A DNA stretch of 64,000 nt from Acetobacter ghanensis (GTDB taxonomy: Bacteria > Pseudomonadota > Alphaproteobacteria > Acetobacterales > Acetobacteraceae). The notes under the pieces were generated by a model. It ran no database searches and was not told the DNA's origin. It saw only the letters and a list, made by a program, of their open reading frames with translations. The DNA lies in assembly GCF_001499675.1 (NCBI RefSeq), contig NZ_LN609302.1:124001-188000 (forward strand), read 5' to 3'. Both the position numbers and the translations under genes were made by a program. Below are positions 28,331-37,889 of the stretch, one piece after another (position 1 is the stretch's first letter; the number at the start of each line of letters is the position of its first letter).

Positions 28331-28446
28331 TGCGCGCCTTATATGCCAATTCAGACCGGGATGCCATGCCCCACCCTTACGGGCGGCCGCGCCAATGGCC
28401 CGTATGGCAGTAGCATGACTGGCGCCTTCGTGTCCCGATCTGTCTG

Positions 28447-28848
28447 TTACAGAAAACGTCCGGGTGCGCCGCGTTGCAGCACTTCAATCTTGTAGCCGTC
28501 CGGGTCGGTCAGGAAGAAGAACTGCCCGACCACCGTGTTGCCGTGCTGCATGGTCTTGACCGGCGTAACCGGGTGGCCAGCCGCCTGCATCCGTGCATGT
28601 TCGGCCACAACATCCGCTACCGAAACCGCCAGATGGCCGTACCCGTCCCCCAGTGCGTAGGGTTCCGTCCGCCCGTGGTTGATGGTCAGCTCCAGCTCAA
28701 AGCTCTGCTCATCATTCGCCAGATACACCAGTGTAAAGCTGTCAAACTCAAAGCGCCCAACCGGGGCAAGGCCCAGTGTACTGGCATAAAATGCGAGGGA
28801 TTTCTGCTCATCCAGCACGCGCAACATGCTGTGGATCATTCTGGCCAT
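28447..28848 (-). CDS. gloA: Lactoylglutathione lyase (glyoxalase I)
   Basis: Encodes a 133-residue VOC enzyme that isomerises the methylglyoxal-glutathione hemithioacetal. The metal ligands expected from E. coli GloA are present: His6 (MIHSMLRV), Glu53 (LELTINHG), a His in GYGHLAVSV and the Glu in DGYKIEVL. Spacing and length match the Ni-type bacterial enzyme. It has its own small transcription unit between dapF and the divergent porin gene. Confidence 0.92.
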   Translation of the reverse strand: MARMIHSMLRVLDEQKSLAFYASTLGLAPVGRFEFDSFTLVYLANDEQSFELELTINHGRTEPYALGDGYGHLAVSVADVVAEHARMQAAGHPVTPVKTMQHGNTVVGQFFFLTDPDGYKIEVLQRGAPGRFL

Positions 28849-28968
28849 GAAGAGTTCCTTTGCCTGATGCTCTGTTTTTTAGACTCTATTGCGCCTTCTT
28901 TAGCGGGAAGCCCCTTTGTTCTGAAATTATTTTTTAAGCCCGGCTCTCTTTACTAAAGGGGGGCTAAA

Positions 28969-30933
28969 ATGGTTCTGATCAAAATAAGTTCCCGCGTTCC
29001 ACTTCCAGAAAATGAAGAGAGCATGCGCATCTTTAAGTCCCTGCACGCCTCTTGGGCGCACTGCATGAAAGCCAGCCTGTGTATGGGCACTATGCTGGCC
29101 TCCGGCCCGCTGCTGTTGTGCCTTGGCACGCCAGCCATGGCCGCAGGAGACGATGCTGCACTTGATGCGCTGGAACAGCAGATCTCACGCATTCAATCCG
29201 AACAGCGCGCGTTGCAAAAAGCGCTTGTAAGCGTGCAAAAGCAGATTGCGGCCCACCGCACTGTTGCCCATGTGGGGAGCTCGGCAGCACATCATGGTCT
29301 GGCCGCCCATCAGGTTGCCAATCTGGACGCAGCCGACCATGAAGCGGGCATTGCCGTAGCCTCCGCCGACCGGGGAGATGAGGCCGCAGCAGCCCACCGC
29401 CCGGCCACCAGCGGGCACCTCCATGCCATTGGGCCAGATGCGCAGCCGGTTTTTAGTGGCGCGGAAGACACGCCCACCGTGGAATCCGTTGTTGGCCACC
29501 GCGCGGAAGACGTGATCTCCCGCCTGGCGGAAAACGGCGTTGGCCCCCACTCGCGTGAGACGGCGGGCGCGCAGGCCGCCGGTGCGCTGGGTGACCACGG
29601 TGTGTTCCACATGGGGCCTGTCACCCTTATTCTGGGTGGGTTTATTGATGCCTCGGCCGTGGAGTCCAACCGCCACACCGCCAGCGGTACCTTCAACTTC
29701 TGGCAGGCAACGCCCTTCAAAAACGAACCCCGCTACCATACCGACAATTTTGAAGGCAGCGCACGCTACAGCCGCCTTTCGCTTATGGCGCGTGGGAACA
29801 TAGACCACTACTCCACCATTTCCGGCGTGTTCGAAATGGACTTTGGCGCCGGGGCTGGCACCACCGATGCGTATGAGAGCAACAGCTACGCCTTCCGCCT
29901 GCGGCAGGCCTACCTTGCGTATGACAACAGCAAAGAGAACTTCCACTTTCTGGCCGGGCAGGCGTGGAGTATGCTCACTCCCGGCCGTGTAGGGATTATC
30001 CCCCGACAGGAAAGCCTGCCTGAAACCATTGAATCCTCCATGCTGGCCGGGCAGACATGGGCGCGGCAACTCCAGTTCCGCTTTGTCAAAGACTTCCTGA
30101 ACCACCGCCTGTGGACCGGCTTATCTATTGAGAACTCGGCAACGCTGTACAGCACCAACGGGTTTAGCGCCGGGTCTTCGGACGGGCAGGTTATTATGCC
30201 CGGCGGGCAAACGGTTACCGTGGGGTCCGATGGCACAGGGCTGACTAACAACGCCCTGTTCCCCAACGAGATCGCACCCGATGTGATTGGCAAAATTGCG
30301 TGGGACCCGCACTGGGGCCATTACGAAGTGGAGGGGATTCTCCACTTCCCGCATGACCGTGTTTCCACCCTTGGGACGGGCAAAAACCATACCGCCGTGG
30401 GTGGTGGTGGCGGCGGCTCCATGATTCTGCCGGTTATTCCGCACAAGGTGGAAGTGCGTCTGGCCGGGCTGGCGGGCTACGGTATTGGCCGCTACGGGTC
30501 TGTTATGCTGCCTGACGCCACGCTCAAGTCCAACGGCGCGCCCTCACCTCTCTTTTCCGTACAGGGAACAGCCGGAATTATCGCTCACCCCAACCCGCTC
30601 ATTGACGTGTATGGGTATTTTGGCTACCAACAGGCTGGTCGCAGCTACTTCTCGGAAGGTGGCAATGCCTATGGTTACGGCAACCCCGCTTACAACAACG
30701 CGGGATGCTATACCGAGCTGAGTAGTAATTGTGCCGCTGGCAGTAACATCCATAGTGTTATGGAAGCCACAGTCGGAGCGTGGTATCGCTTCCTTAAAGG
30801 CCGTTATGGCACGGTGGAAGCTGGCGTGCAGCTTGCCTATTCCCGCATTCATGCGTGGGACGGCAACGGTGGCGCGCCAGACACCAGCCTGAGCGAACTC
30901 TTTATGGATTTCCGTTACCTACCCTTCCAGTAA
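28969..30933 (+). CDS. Outer membrane porin-like beta-barrel protein
   Basis: Encodes 654 residues. The ATG at 28969 has a GGGG ribosome binding site; an in-frame ATG at 29023 gives a shorter signal peptide. The signal ends around CLGTPAMA, followed by a coiled-coil segment (ALEQQISRIQSEQRALQKAL) typical of the periplasmic helix of some porins, then a Gly/Ala/His-rich linker. The barrel begins near VTLILGGFIDASAV and continues with alternating strands to the C-terminal DFRYLPFQ. Strands such as RLSLMARGNIDHYSTISGVF and NFHFLAGQAWSML are DcaP-like. Substrate unknown; aromatic acids or sugars are possible. The last residue is Gln after Phe, slightly atypical. Confidence 0.78.
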   Translation: MVLIKISSRVPLPENEESMRIFKSLHASWAHCMKASLCMGTMLASGPLLLCLGTPAMAAGDDAALDALEQQISRIQSEQRALQKALVSVQKQIAAHRTVAHVGSSAAHHGLAAHQVANLDAADHEAGIAVASADRGDEAAAAHRPATSGHLHAIGPDAQPVFSGAEDTPTVESVVGHRAEDVISRLAENGVGPHSRETAGAQAAGALGDHGVFHMGPVTLILGGFIDASAVESNRHTASGTFNFWQATPFKNEPRYHTDNFEGSARYSRLSLMARGNIDHYSTISGVFEMDFGAGAGTTDAYESNSYAFRLRQAYLAYDNSKENFHFLAGQAWSMLTPGRVGIIPRQESLPETIESSMLAGQTWARQLQFRFVKDFLNHRLWTGLSIENSATLYSTNGFSAGSSDGQVIMPGGQTVTVGSDGTGLTNNALFPNEIAPDVIGKIAWDPHWGHYEVEGILHFPHDRVSTLGTGKNHTAVGGGGGGSMILPVIPHKVEVRLAGLAGYGIGRYGSVMLPDATLKSNGAPSPLFSVQGTAGIIAHPNPLIDVYGYFGYQQAGRSYFSEGGNAYGYGNPAYNNAGCYTELSSNCAAGSNIHSVMEATVGAWYRFLKGRYGTVEAGVQLAYSRIHAWDGNGGAPDTSLSELFMDFRYLPFQ

Positions 30934-31062
30934 GGATGTCTTTTACACGTTGCCGGGGTGTTGCGGGTCGCAGCACTTAGCCCCGGCACAAAAGAGAGAG
31001 GTCTTTCCGGACAGGACGCTTTATTCCCCCTCTTTCATGCCTGTTTGTCTGGACCTCTTTAT

Positions 31063-32823
31063 ATGCCTTTTCAAAATGCTCCTGCACCGCTCGCCCAAGC
31101 TCTGGCCGCGCGCGGGTTTGAAGCTCCAACTTCCGTTCAGGCCGCGATTCTGGCCGATGACGCCAAAGGCCGCGACCTGCTTGTTTCCGCCCGCACAGGG
31201 TCGGGCAAGACGGTTGCCTTCGGCCTTTCCCTTGCTGATACACTGCTGAACGATTCCGGCCGTTGCCCGCCTGCTGGCGCCCCGCTGGCGCTGGTCATTG
31301 CCCCCACCCGTGAGCTGGCCCTACAGGTCCGCAGCGAACTGGAATGGCTGTACGCCCAGACCGGCGCACGCATTGTATCCTGCGTTGGTGGTATGGAACC
31401 CCGCAAGGAAGCACGCGCCCTGTCCGCTGGCTGCCACATTGTTGTGGGCACACCGGGCCGCCTGTGCGACCACCTCAAGCGTGGCAACCTCGACCTGTCG
31501 CACCTGAAAGCCGCCGTGCTGGATGAAGCGGACGAAATGCTGGACCTCGGCTTCCGCGATGAGCTGGAAACCCTGCTGGACGCCACCCCCAAGGACCGCC
31601 GTACCCTGCTGTTCTCCGCCACCATTGCGCGTGAGATTGCAGGTCTTGCCAAACGCTACCAGCACGATGCCCTGCGTGTGGACACGGTGGGCACCAACAC
31701 CCCCCATGCCGACATTACCTACCGTGGCATTCTGGTTGATCAGGGTGATATGGCCCGCGCCGTGGTCAACGTGCTGCGCCTTATTGAATCCCCCTCCGCC
31801 ATTGTGTTCTGCCACACGCGTGAAGCGGTGCGTCAGCTCCAGAGCATCCTGACCGAACGCGGTTTTGCCTCTGTCGCCATTTCGGGCGATCTGGGCCAGA
31901 ACGAGCGCACCCGCGCCATTGAAAGCCTGCGCCATGGGCAGGCCCGCGTTTGCGTGGCAACCGACGTGGCGGCACGCGGCATTGATATTCCAGACCTCGG
32001 GCTGGTTATCCACGCCAGCCTGCCGTCCAACCCGGCCACCCTGCTGCACCGCTCGGGCCGTACGGGCCGTGCGGGCAAAAAGGGCACCTGCGTTCTGCTG
32101 GTTCCGCCCTCACGCCGCCGTCTGGCCGAACGCCTGTTGCAGGCTGCCAAGGTTACGGCCGAATGGAGTGGCGCCCCCACCCCGCAGGCTATTGCCGAGG
32201 CCGATGCAGAACGCCTGCTGGGCGCGCACTTCCTCTCGCTCCCCCCTTCGGAAAACGAGAATATTCAGGCTCTGACCGCCCGTCTGGTGGCCGAACATAC
32301 GCCTGAACAGCTTGCCACCGCCCTTGTTGGCCTGTGGCGCAAAAGCCTGCCCGAACCGGCCCACCTGCGCGTTATTACGCCCGATGCCACCCGCACCCGT
32401 GGCCCGCGGGACGAAAACGCCCCCCCGCGTGAACCGCGTGAACGCGCACCCGACATGAACGGCAGCTGGTTCCGCCTTTCCGTCGGTCGGGCAGACCGGG
32501 CTGACCCCAAATGGCTGGTACCGGTACTGTGCCGTCTGGGTGGCATTAAAAAGCAGGATATTGGCGCAATCCGCATTTCCAACGACCATACGCTGGTTGA
32601 AATTGCACAGGATAAGGCCGAACGCTTTGCCGCCTGCGCCGCTGCAGCTGATGCGGATGAAATGACCGTTGAACCCACAACCGCTCCGCGCAAAGGTCCG
32701 CCGGGTGCTGGTGGTGGTGGCCGCCCGTTTGGCGAACGCCGTGGTCCCCCCAAAGGGCGTGGCAATTTTGACCGCAAAGGCCCGCCCTCCAAAACCGGGG
32801 CGTCCTCCCGCAAGCGGAAATAA
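31063..32823 (+). CDS. DEAD-box RNA helicase with DbpA-type RNA-binding domain
   Basis: Encodes a 586-residue ATP-dependent RNA helicase. The Q motif lies at GFEAPTSVQ, motif I is ARTGSGKT (43-50), Ia PTRELALQV, motif II DEAD (154-157), III SAT, and VI HRSGRTGRAG. A DbpA RNA-binding domain (SWFRLSVGRADRADPKWLVP to DHTLVEI) follows, and then a Gly/Arg/Pro/Lys-rich tail. This resembles DeaD/CsdA, used in ribosome assembly and cold adaptation. I chose ATG 31063; the frame is open 35 codons further upstream but has no helicase features there. Confidence 0.92.
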   Translation: MPFQNAPAPLAQALAARGFEAPTSVQAAILADDAKGRDLLVSARTGSGKTVAFGLSLADTLLNDSGRCPPAGAPLALVIAPTRELALQVRSELEWLYAQTGARIVSCVGGMEPRKEARALSAGCHIVVGTPGRLCDHLKRGNLDLSHLKAAVLDEADEMLDLGFRDELETLLDATPKDRRTLLFSATIAREIAGLAKRYQHDALRVDTVGTNTPHADITYRGILVDQGDMARAVVNVLRLIESPSAIVFCHTREAVRQLQSILTERGFASVAISGDLGQNERTRAIESLRHGQARVCVATDVAARGIDIPDLGLVIHASLPSNPATLLHRSGRTGRAGKKGTCVLLVPPSRRRLAERLLQAAKVTAEWSGAPTPQAIAEADAERLLGAHFLSLPPSENENIQALTARLVAEHTPEQLATALVGLWRKSLPEPAHLRVITPDATRTRGPRDENAPPREPRERAPDMNGSWFRLSVGRADRADPKWLVPVLCRLGGIKKQDIGAIRISNDHTLVEIAQDKAERFAACAAAADADEMTVEPTTAPRKGPPGAGGGGRPFGERRGPPKGRGNFDRKGPPSKTGASSRKRK

Positions 32824-32861
32824 AAAACCGCCTACCGCCCTCTGATCAGGGCGGCAGATAC

Positions 32862-32902
32862 AAAAAAAAGGCTGCTCCTTTTGCCGGGAGCAGCCTTTTT
32901 TT
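32862..32902. terminator. Bidirectional terminator after the helicase gene
   Basis: GGCTGCTCC (32870-32878) pairs with GGAGCAGCC (32887-32895), with eight A on the left and seven T on the right. It separates the convergent helicase and repeat-protein genes. Confidence 0.93.
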
Positions 32903-32942
32903 GTTCCCACGGGCCTGAGAAAGCCCGTGGGAACACCACCTT

Positions 32943-33485
32943 TTACAAAGACGGCAGAGAAGGCAGGGAGGTCGCGTTGTTCACGTCAGACTTCAGGCTG
33001 TCGCGCTTGCTTTTCCATGCGTTCTTGGTGCTTTCAGACGCGTTGTTCCAACGGTCCTTCACGTTCTTTTCCGCATTGCTGACACCATTGGTCGCATTGG
33101 TCAGCTTGTCACGCTGGGCAAGAATTTTCTGGCGTTCGGACGCGCTGGCGTTGTTCCAACGGTCTTTTACGCTCTGTTCCGCGTTGTTCAGTTTTTCCGT
33201 AGCATTGGCGCCGGTGCTGGTCAGGGCGCCACCTTTGGCCAACAGTTTTTCACGTTCGGCTTCAGTCGCATTATTCCAACGCTGCTTTGCCTGATCCCGA
33301 ATACCGGAGGTAAACTGGCTACCCGTGTTCTTGACCGAGTCTTTGGCCGAATCCAGCTGGCTTTTGGCATCCTGCTGGATGCAGCCAGTCAGGGACAGGC
33401 ACGGGTCGGCATGGGCCACAGAGGCCGCGCCCGCAAGCGCAACAAGCGGCAGACCGAGGAACGCAATTTTCCGAAGAGACAGCAT
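32943..33485 (-). CDS. Secreted alpha-helical repeat protein (RWNNA repeats), unknown function
   Basis: Encodes a 180-residue exported protein. A Sec signal peptide ends at SVAHA (cleavage before Asp27). Two cysteines (Cys29, Cys35) follow closely and could form a disulfide. The mature protein is highly charged and helical, with three copies of a unit containing RWNNA plus SESE/ASER-type residues at Trp70, Trp110 and Trp146 (spacing 40 and 36). The end has two SLPS motifs. The DNA shows matching direct repeats (for example around 33040 and 33150). I recognise no family. A small periplasmic stress or LEA-like protein is a guess from composition only. Confidence 0.8.
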   Translation of the reverse strand: MLSLRKIAFLGLPLVALAGAASVAHADPCLSLTGCIQQDAKSQLDSAKDSVKNTGSQFTSGIRDQAKQRWNNATEAEREKLLAKGGALTSTGANATEKLNNAEQSVKDRWNNASASERQKILAQRDKLTNATNGVSNAEKNVKDRWNNASESTKNAWKSKRDSLKSDVNNATSLPSLPSL

Positions 33486-33649
33486 AAATATTCCTTTCCT
33501 ATGTCCGACGCCCTCAATGCGCGAACATTAGCACTGTGTAAGACATGCGATTGAGGCAGAAAATAGTCCACCCCACCCTTGCAGGAACACGTTTGCACAC
33601 GCAGCATGTCTCTAGCCAAAAAGATGCGGCAAAGGAAAACCAGACCTTG

Positions 33650-35218
33650 ATGACACGCCCAGACCAGCCCCACCATAAACCCGCACGCACCGCCCTGTGG
33701 GCCGGTCTGCCCCTTGGCTTGGCGCTGTGCCTGTCCACCTCCGCACTGGCAGCCACACCCCCTGCCCCTACGAACACCGAAACCAGTGCAGCCCAGAAGG
33801 CCCCCGATGGGACCGATACGTTCCATGATACGGCCGCCCTGCTCCCCAAGGATTCCGTAACCCACCACAACGGCACCTTTGGTGGGCAAAAAATGACCTA
33901 CACCGCAACCGCAGGCACGCTCACCCTGCGGGACGATGCAGGCAAACCCACGGCCCGCATGTTCTATACCGCCTATACGCGTGATGGAGCGGACCCCACG
34001 CACCGCCCGGTTGTCTATTTTTTTAATGGTGGTCCGGGGGCTGGCACCGCTTACCTACACCTTGGCGCGGCTGGCCCGGTCATGCTGGATTTTCCCACAG
34101 GCAACCCGGCGGATGGCGCTAACGCCCAGATCAAACCCAACCCCGAAAGCTGGCTGGCAGCGGCCGATCTGGTCTTTTTGGATGCCCCCGGAACAGGCTG
34201 GTCAGTCCCCACGGACCCCAAGCAGGCGGACAAGCAGTTTTATGGCGTACGGCAGGATGCCAAAACCTTTGCCAAGGCCATTCAGCTCTGGGCCAACACC
34301 AACAAACGCCTGACCTCCCCACGCTACCTTGCGGGCGAGAGCTATGGCGGCCTGCGCGCCATAGAAGTGGCCAACTCACTCGCCGAGGACCAGCATATTC
34401 TGCTCAACGGCATTGTCATGATCTCTCCAGCACTGGATATGACCCTGCTGGATACGGAAAATGACATTCTGGCAGAAGCCTTTGTGCTGCCCACGCTTGA
34501 AGCCGCCAATCTGGCGCTCCAGCACAAGCTGACGCCCGAAAACACGACCCAACATCTGGACAAAGCCTACCAGTATGCCGTTGGGCCATATTTAAGCACA
34601 CTGGCAAGCACGCCCCCCACAGGGGATGCTGCAGATGATTTTTATGAGGCCATCGCCAACCATACCGGCATTGAGCAGGATATTATTGCCAAGCAGCGCG
34701 GTATGCCCCGGCCAGAAGCGCACGACATCCGCAGCCGCGATGGCCGCCTGTATTCGCTGTATGACGCCACGCTCTCCATTGCCGACCCCTTCCCCGAAGG
34801 TGTGGACAATTCGGAAAGCCCCGAACCCACGCTGGACGGGTTTGGCCACGCCTATGGCAGCGCCTTTGAACATTACGCAGCAACGGAGCTACGCTACCAG
34901 ACGGACCTGAGCTACAACCTGCTCAACTACGCCATTAGTCAGGCATGGGACTACCGCGATACCAACGCCCCCATAGTGCGCCCCATTCCCACCCTACGCC
35001 GCCTGCTGGCCCTTAACCCCACATTGCGGGTGTTCATTGCCAACGGTGCTTACGATCTGGTGTGCCCTTACGCATCCTCCCGCTGGGTGGCGGAGCATAT
35101 TCCGGTCGGGCGCAGCCGTATTGGCCTGCATGTCTATCCCGGTGGGCACATGCTTTATACGCGGGCAGACAGCCGCGCCGCCCTTGCGCGTGATGTCCGC
35201 ACCTTTCTGGCCCCCTGA
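33650..35218 (+). CDS. Secreted S10 family serine carboxypeptidase
   Basis: Encodes 522 residues with a signal peptide ending at STSALA. The S10 carboxypeptidase fold is clear: FFNGGPGAGTAYL (oxyanion region), the nucleophile Ser231 in AGESYGG, the acid in NGAYDLVCPY and the His in GGHMLYT near the C-terminus. It probably removes C-terminal residues from peptides in the periplasm or outside the cell; the family works at acidic pH, which fits an acid-tolerant host. It is less common in bacteria than in eukaryotes. It starts at ATG 33650 with AAGGA upstream; the longer open frame has no signal. Confidence 0.9.
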   Translation: MTRPDQPHHKPARTALWAGLPLGLALCLSTSALAATPPAPTNTETSAAQKAPDGTDTFHDTAALLPKDSVTHHNGTFGGQKMTYTATAGTLTLRDDAGKPTARMFYTAYTRDGADPTHRPVVYFFNGGPGAGTAYLHLGAAGPVMLDFPTGNPADGANAQIKPNPESWLAAADLVFLDAPGTGWSVPTDPKQADKQFYGVRQDAKTFAKAIQLWANTNKRLTSPRYLAGESYGGLRAIEVANSLAEDQHILLNGIVMISPALDMTLLDTENDILAEAFVLPTLEAANLALQHKLTPENTTQHLDKAYQYAVGPYLSTLASTPPTGDAADDFYEAIANHTGIEQDIIAKQRGMPRPEAHDIRSRDGRLYSLYDATLSIADPFPEGVDNSESPEPTLDGFGHAYGSAFEHYAATELRYQTDLSYNLLNYAISQAWDYRDTNAPIVRPIPTLRRLLALNPTLRVFIANGAYDLVCPYASSRWVAEHIPVGRSRIGLHVYPGGHMLYTRADSRAALARDVRTFLAP

Positions 35219-35341
35219 GCGGGCCAGAAGACCCGGCGGGGCTACCAGCCCCGCCCATAACCAGCCCCAAACGCAAAACGGGCGGGAGGACCTGAGTCCC
35301 CCCGCCCGTTTGCCGAACGGAAAACCGTTGTTCCGGCCAGA

Positions 35342-35830
35342 TCAGCGCTTGCTGAACTGGAAGGAACGACGGGCCTTGGCGCGGCCGTATTTCTTACGTT
35401 CAACCTGACGCGAATCGCGGGTCAGGAAGCCAGCAGCCTTAAGGATGCTGCGCAGTTCCGGTTCGTAGTGGGTCAGCGCACGGCTGATACCGTGACGAAC
35501 CGCACCAGCCTGACCAGACAGACCACCACCAGTTACGGTGCAGACCACATCAAACTGGTTGTAGCGGTCGGACACGAGGAAGGGCTGGGTGAGCAGCATA
35601 CGCAGCACGGGGCGTGCGAAGTACTGAACAACCGGACGGCCGTTAACGGTGACTTCACCTTTACCCGGCTTGATCCATACGCGAGCCACGGCGTCCTTAC
35701 GGCGGCCGGTGGCGTAGGAGCGACCCTGTGCGTCACGCTTGGCTTCGTAAACCGGAGCAGAATCGGCCAGAACCGGTGCTACGGACTTCAGATCGGCCAG
35801 CGTGCCTGTACGTTCCTGAGTTTCAGACAT
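35342..35830 (-). CDS. rpsI: Ribosomal protein uS9
   Basis: Encodes the 162-residue small-subunit protein S9. The conserved core starts at [19 protein letters not shown] and ends with the tRNA-contacting tail [17 protein letters not shown]. The first 35 or so residues are an alphaproteobacterial extension. It lies 5 bases after rplM. A GC-rich hairpin (35275-35311) lies downstream but has only a weak T tract. Confidence 0.97.
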   Translation of the reverse strand: MSETQERTGTLADLKSVAPVLADSAPVYEAKRDAQGRSYATGRRKDAVARVWIKPGKGEVTVNGRPVVQYFARPVLRMLLTQPFLVSDRYNQFDVVCTVTGGGLSGQAGAVRHGISRALTHYEPELRSILKAAGFLTRDSRQVERKKYGRAKARRSFQFSKR

Positions 35831-35835
35831 TGTCC

Positions 35836-36312
35836 TCAGCCCTTCTGAGCGTTAACGACGTTCTTGCGGTTCATTGCCGCAACATCAAGCACCTCGGGGG
35901 TCTGACCACCGTGGGGGTGTTCAGAGCCAGCATACACATGCAGGTTGCGCATCTGCTCACGCTGGAGCGGACCACGCGTAATCATGCGTTCCACGGCTTT
36001 TTCCACCAGATGACCGGGGTGCTTGCCGGTCAGGCGCTGCGTGACCGTGCGGGTCTTGATCCCGCCTGCATAACCGGTGTGGTAATGAAAAAGCTTCTGG
36101 TCCGCCTTGTTGCCGGTCAGCGCCACTTTTTCGGCGTTGATGACAACAACGTGGTCACCGCAGTCAACATGCGGGGTGTACTGAGGCTTATGCTTGCCGC
36201 GCAGGCGCGTAGCGATGATGGTGGCGAGACGACCCAGAGCGAGACCTTCGGCATCGATCAGGATCCAGTTCTTCGTCACCTCCGCGGGCTTCAGCGAGAG
36301 GGTGGTCTTCAT
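35836..36312 (-). CDS. rplM: Ribosomal protein uL13
   Basis: Encodes the 158-residue large-subunit protein L13. [33 protein letters not shown] and [13 protein letters not shown] are diagnostic. It is the first gene of the conserved rplM-rpsI operon. The L13 transcript of some bacteria is autoregulated, but no such leader can be recognised in the 200 bases upstream. Confidence 0.97.
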   Translation of the reverse strand: MKTTLSLKPAEVTKNWILIDAEGLALGRLATIIATRLRGKHKPQYTPHVDCGDHVVVINAEKVALTGNKADQKLFHYHTGYAGGIKTRTVTQRLTGKHPGHLVEKAVERMITRGPLQREQMRNLHVYAGSEHPHGGQTPEVLDVAAMNRKNVVNAQKG

Positions 36313-36426
36313 GACACTGATTCCATATGAGAACAGTTACGTATTGATGGCGCGTTATGATGGGTGCGGCACAAGGCGTCAAGTAGTATTGCAGTTAATG
36401 ACCGTATTTTCAGGCAGTTTTCTCTA

Positions 36427-36440
36427 GGTAACATGTTACC
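36427..36440. promoter_or_regulatory. Perfect 14-base palindrome, candidate operator
   Basis: GGTAACATGTTACC is a perfect inverted repeat in the divergent region between rplM (start 36312) and the unknown gene starting at 36516. Its position, 76 bases before the latter start, would suit an operator. No regulator is known from the window. Confidence 0.4.
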
Positions 36441-36515
36441 GTCCTGCCGCTTGCCCCCCTCCTCCTCATGCACTAAAGCTAAAGTTAGTGGTGCAAACAG
36501 CAGGATTTCCAACGG

Positions 36516-37856
36516 GTGAAGAAGAACGTTCTTGTCACGGTCTCTGGCATTGCCATTCTTGGCGGTATCGCCTGGTTTGGTGCCCGCCACGCGGAACATG
36601 TCATGCTTGATAAAGGGATTGAGCGGTTCCAGCAGGCGCTGGGGCCGGATGTCTCCTTTACCTATACGCGTGCAAAGCCCGGCCTGCTGGGCCGCAGCGT
36701 GCGGTTTGACGGGCTGGTTTTCCGCCAAGGGCCGGAAACCATTACGGCGGATGAGGCGGAGCTGACCAAGCCCGACACGCAGGACTCCGACGTAACCCGG
36801 ATTCACCACCTGACGTTCCACAACTTCCAGCTCGCCGACCCCGCAGGCAGCCTGCACCTTAAAAGCGTGGAAATGGACGGGCTGGCCCTGCCCACCAAGG
36901 CGGAAGACCCGAACACCCCCGGCGTACAGACCCTGAGCATAGACCACGCACAGGCAACCGGCCTGCACGGGTTTGTCAGCAGCCTGCAATCCGACCTGTC
37001 AGCCGATACGGCGAGCATGGACAATTTTGGCGCGAACGAAACATCGCACCTTCAGGCGCGGAATGTGCAGCTCTCAACCGATGTTTCTCCACCCCGGCAC
37101 ATCAAGGCCGAATCCGTTGTTGTCGATGGCGTGGCGCTGGCCGATTTGTATAAAACCCTGTCCACCGGGGCGCCCTATACAACCCGCACCACCACGCGGG
37201 ACATTAGCATAGACAAGCTGAGCATAGACGGCACCTCCCCGCTCATGCGGGCCAAGCGTGTTCTCTCCCACGCCAACCGTACGGACACCAACGAGCAGGA
37301 AGTCTCCAGCATACAGGGACTGGAACTGTACCCCGATGTCCCCAACATGGGCTGGATGCCCTCCCTCGGGTATGACCGTTTTCAGGGCAATGTGGTGCTG
37401 AACAACACATTCACCCTTAAAACCGGCGCGCTGCATGTGGAGACCTTTAGCATCGACTCCGCAAACATGGGGCGTCTGCACATAAATGGTGAGTTCGGGC
37501 AGGCATCCTCCGCCTCCATGCTGACCGATGGCAATACGGACATGCAGGTCATCTCCATGACCATGAACTATATTGACCACGGGCTGGTGCCCAAGGCGCT
37601 CAACGCCATTGCCACCGCACGTGGCCTGCCGCCGCAGGCCTTTCTGGGCTATGTGCAGGCACAGTCCGCCACGGCACAGAACCCGGCTTACGCCAGCTTC
37701 TTCCACTGGCTGGGCAACCCCGGCAAACAGTCCCTGAGCATTGGCATCAAACCCACCCAACCCATGCCGTTAATGATGGTGGTAGCCACGCTGGGCAACC
37801 TTGCCGCCATGCCTGAACTGGCACAAAAGCTCGGCCTGTCCGTCCAGACCCATTAA
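36516..37856 (+). CDS. Membrane-anchored periplasmic protein of unknown function
   Basis: Encodes 446 residues from a GTG (AGGA lies 11 bases upstream). A short N-terminal hydrophobic helix (VLVTVSGIAILGGIAWFGA) acts as a signal or anchor. The rest is soluble, rich in beta-type segments such as VRFDGLVFRQGPETITADEAEL, LQARNVQLSTDV and SIDKLSIDGTSPLM. These repeated short strands loosely recall AsmA or DUF945-type envelope proteins, but I cannot assign a family. The stop is followed 33 bases later by an epimerase-like gene, perhaps in the same transcript. Confidence 0.72.
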   Translation: MKKNVLVTVSGIAILGGIAWFGARHAEHVMLDKGIERFQQALGPDVSFTYTRAKPGLLGRSVRFDGLVFRQGPETITADEAELTKPDTQDSDVTRIHHLTFHNFQLADPAGSLHLKSVEMDGLALPTKAEDPNTPGVQTLSIDHAQATGLHGFVSSLQSDLSADTASMDNFGANETSHLQARNVQLSTDVSPPRHIKAESVVVDGVALADLYKTLSTGAPYTTRTTTRDISIDKLSIDGTSPLMRAKRVLSHANRTDTNEQEVSSIQGLELYPDVPNMGWMPSLGYDRFQGNVVLNNTFTLKTGALHVETFSIDSANMGRLHINGEFGQASSASMLTDGNTDMQVISMTMNYIDHGLVPKALNAIATARGLPPQAFLGYVQAQSATAQNPAYASFFHWLGNPGKQSLSIGIKPTQPMPLMMVVATLGNLAAMPELAQKLGLSVQTH

Positions 37857-37889
37857 CCCCACCCAACGCGGCTTGCAGCCCACAGCCCC

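Noticed and set aside
33040-33270. Direct repeats that could look like a CRISPR array
   Set aside because: They encode the RWNNA protein repeats in frame, with no constant-length spacers.
35235-35255. GGCGGGGCT-ACC-AGCCCCGCC hairpin as terminator of the S10 gene
   Set aside because: Perfect stem but no T run follows; left unassigned.
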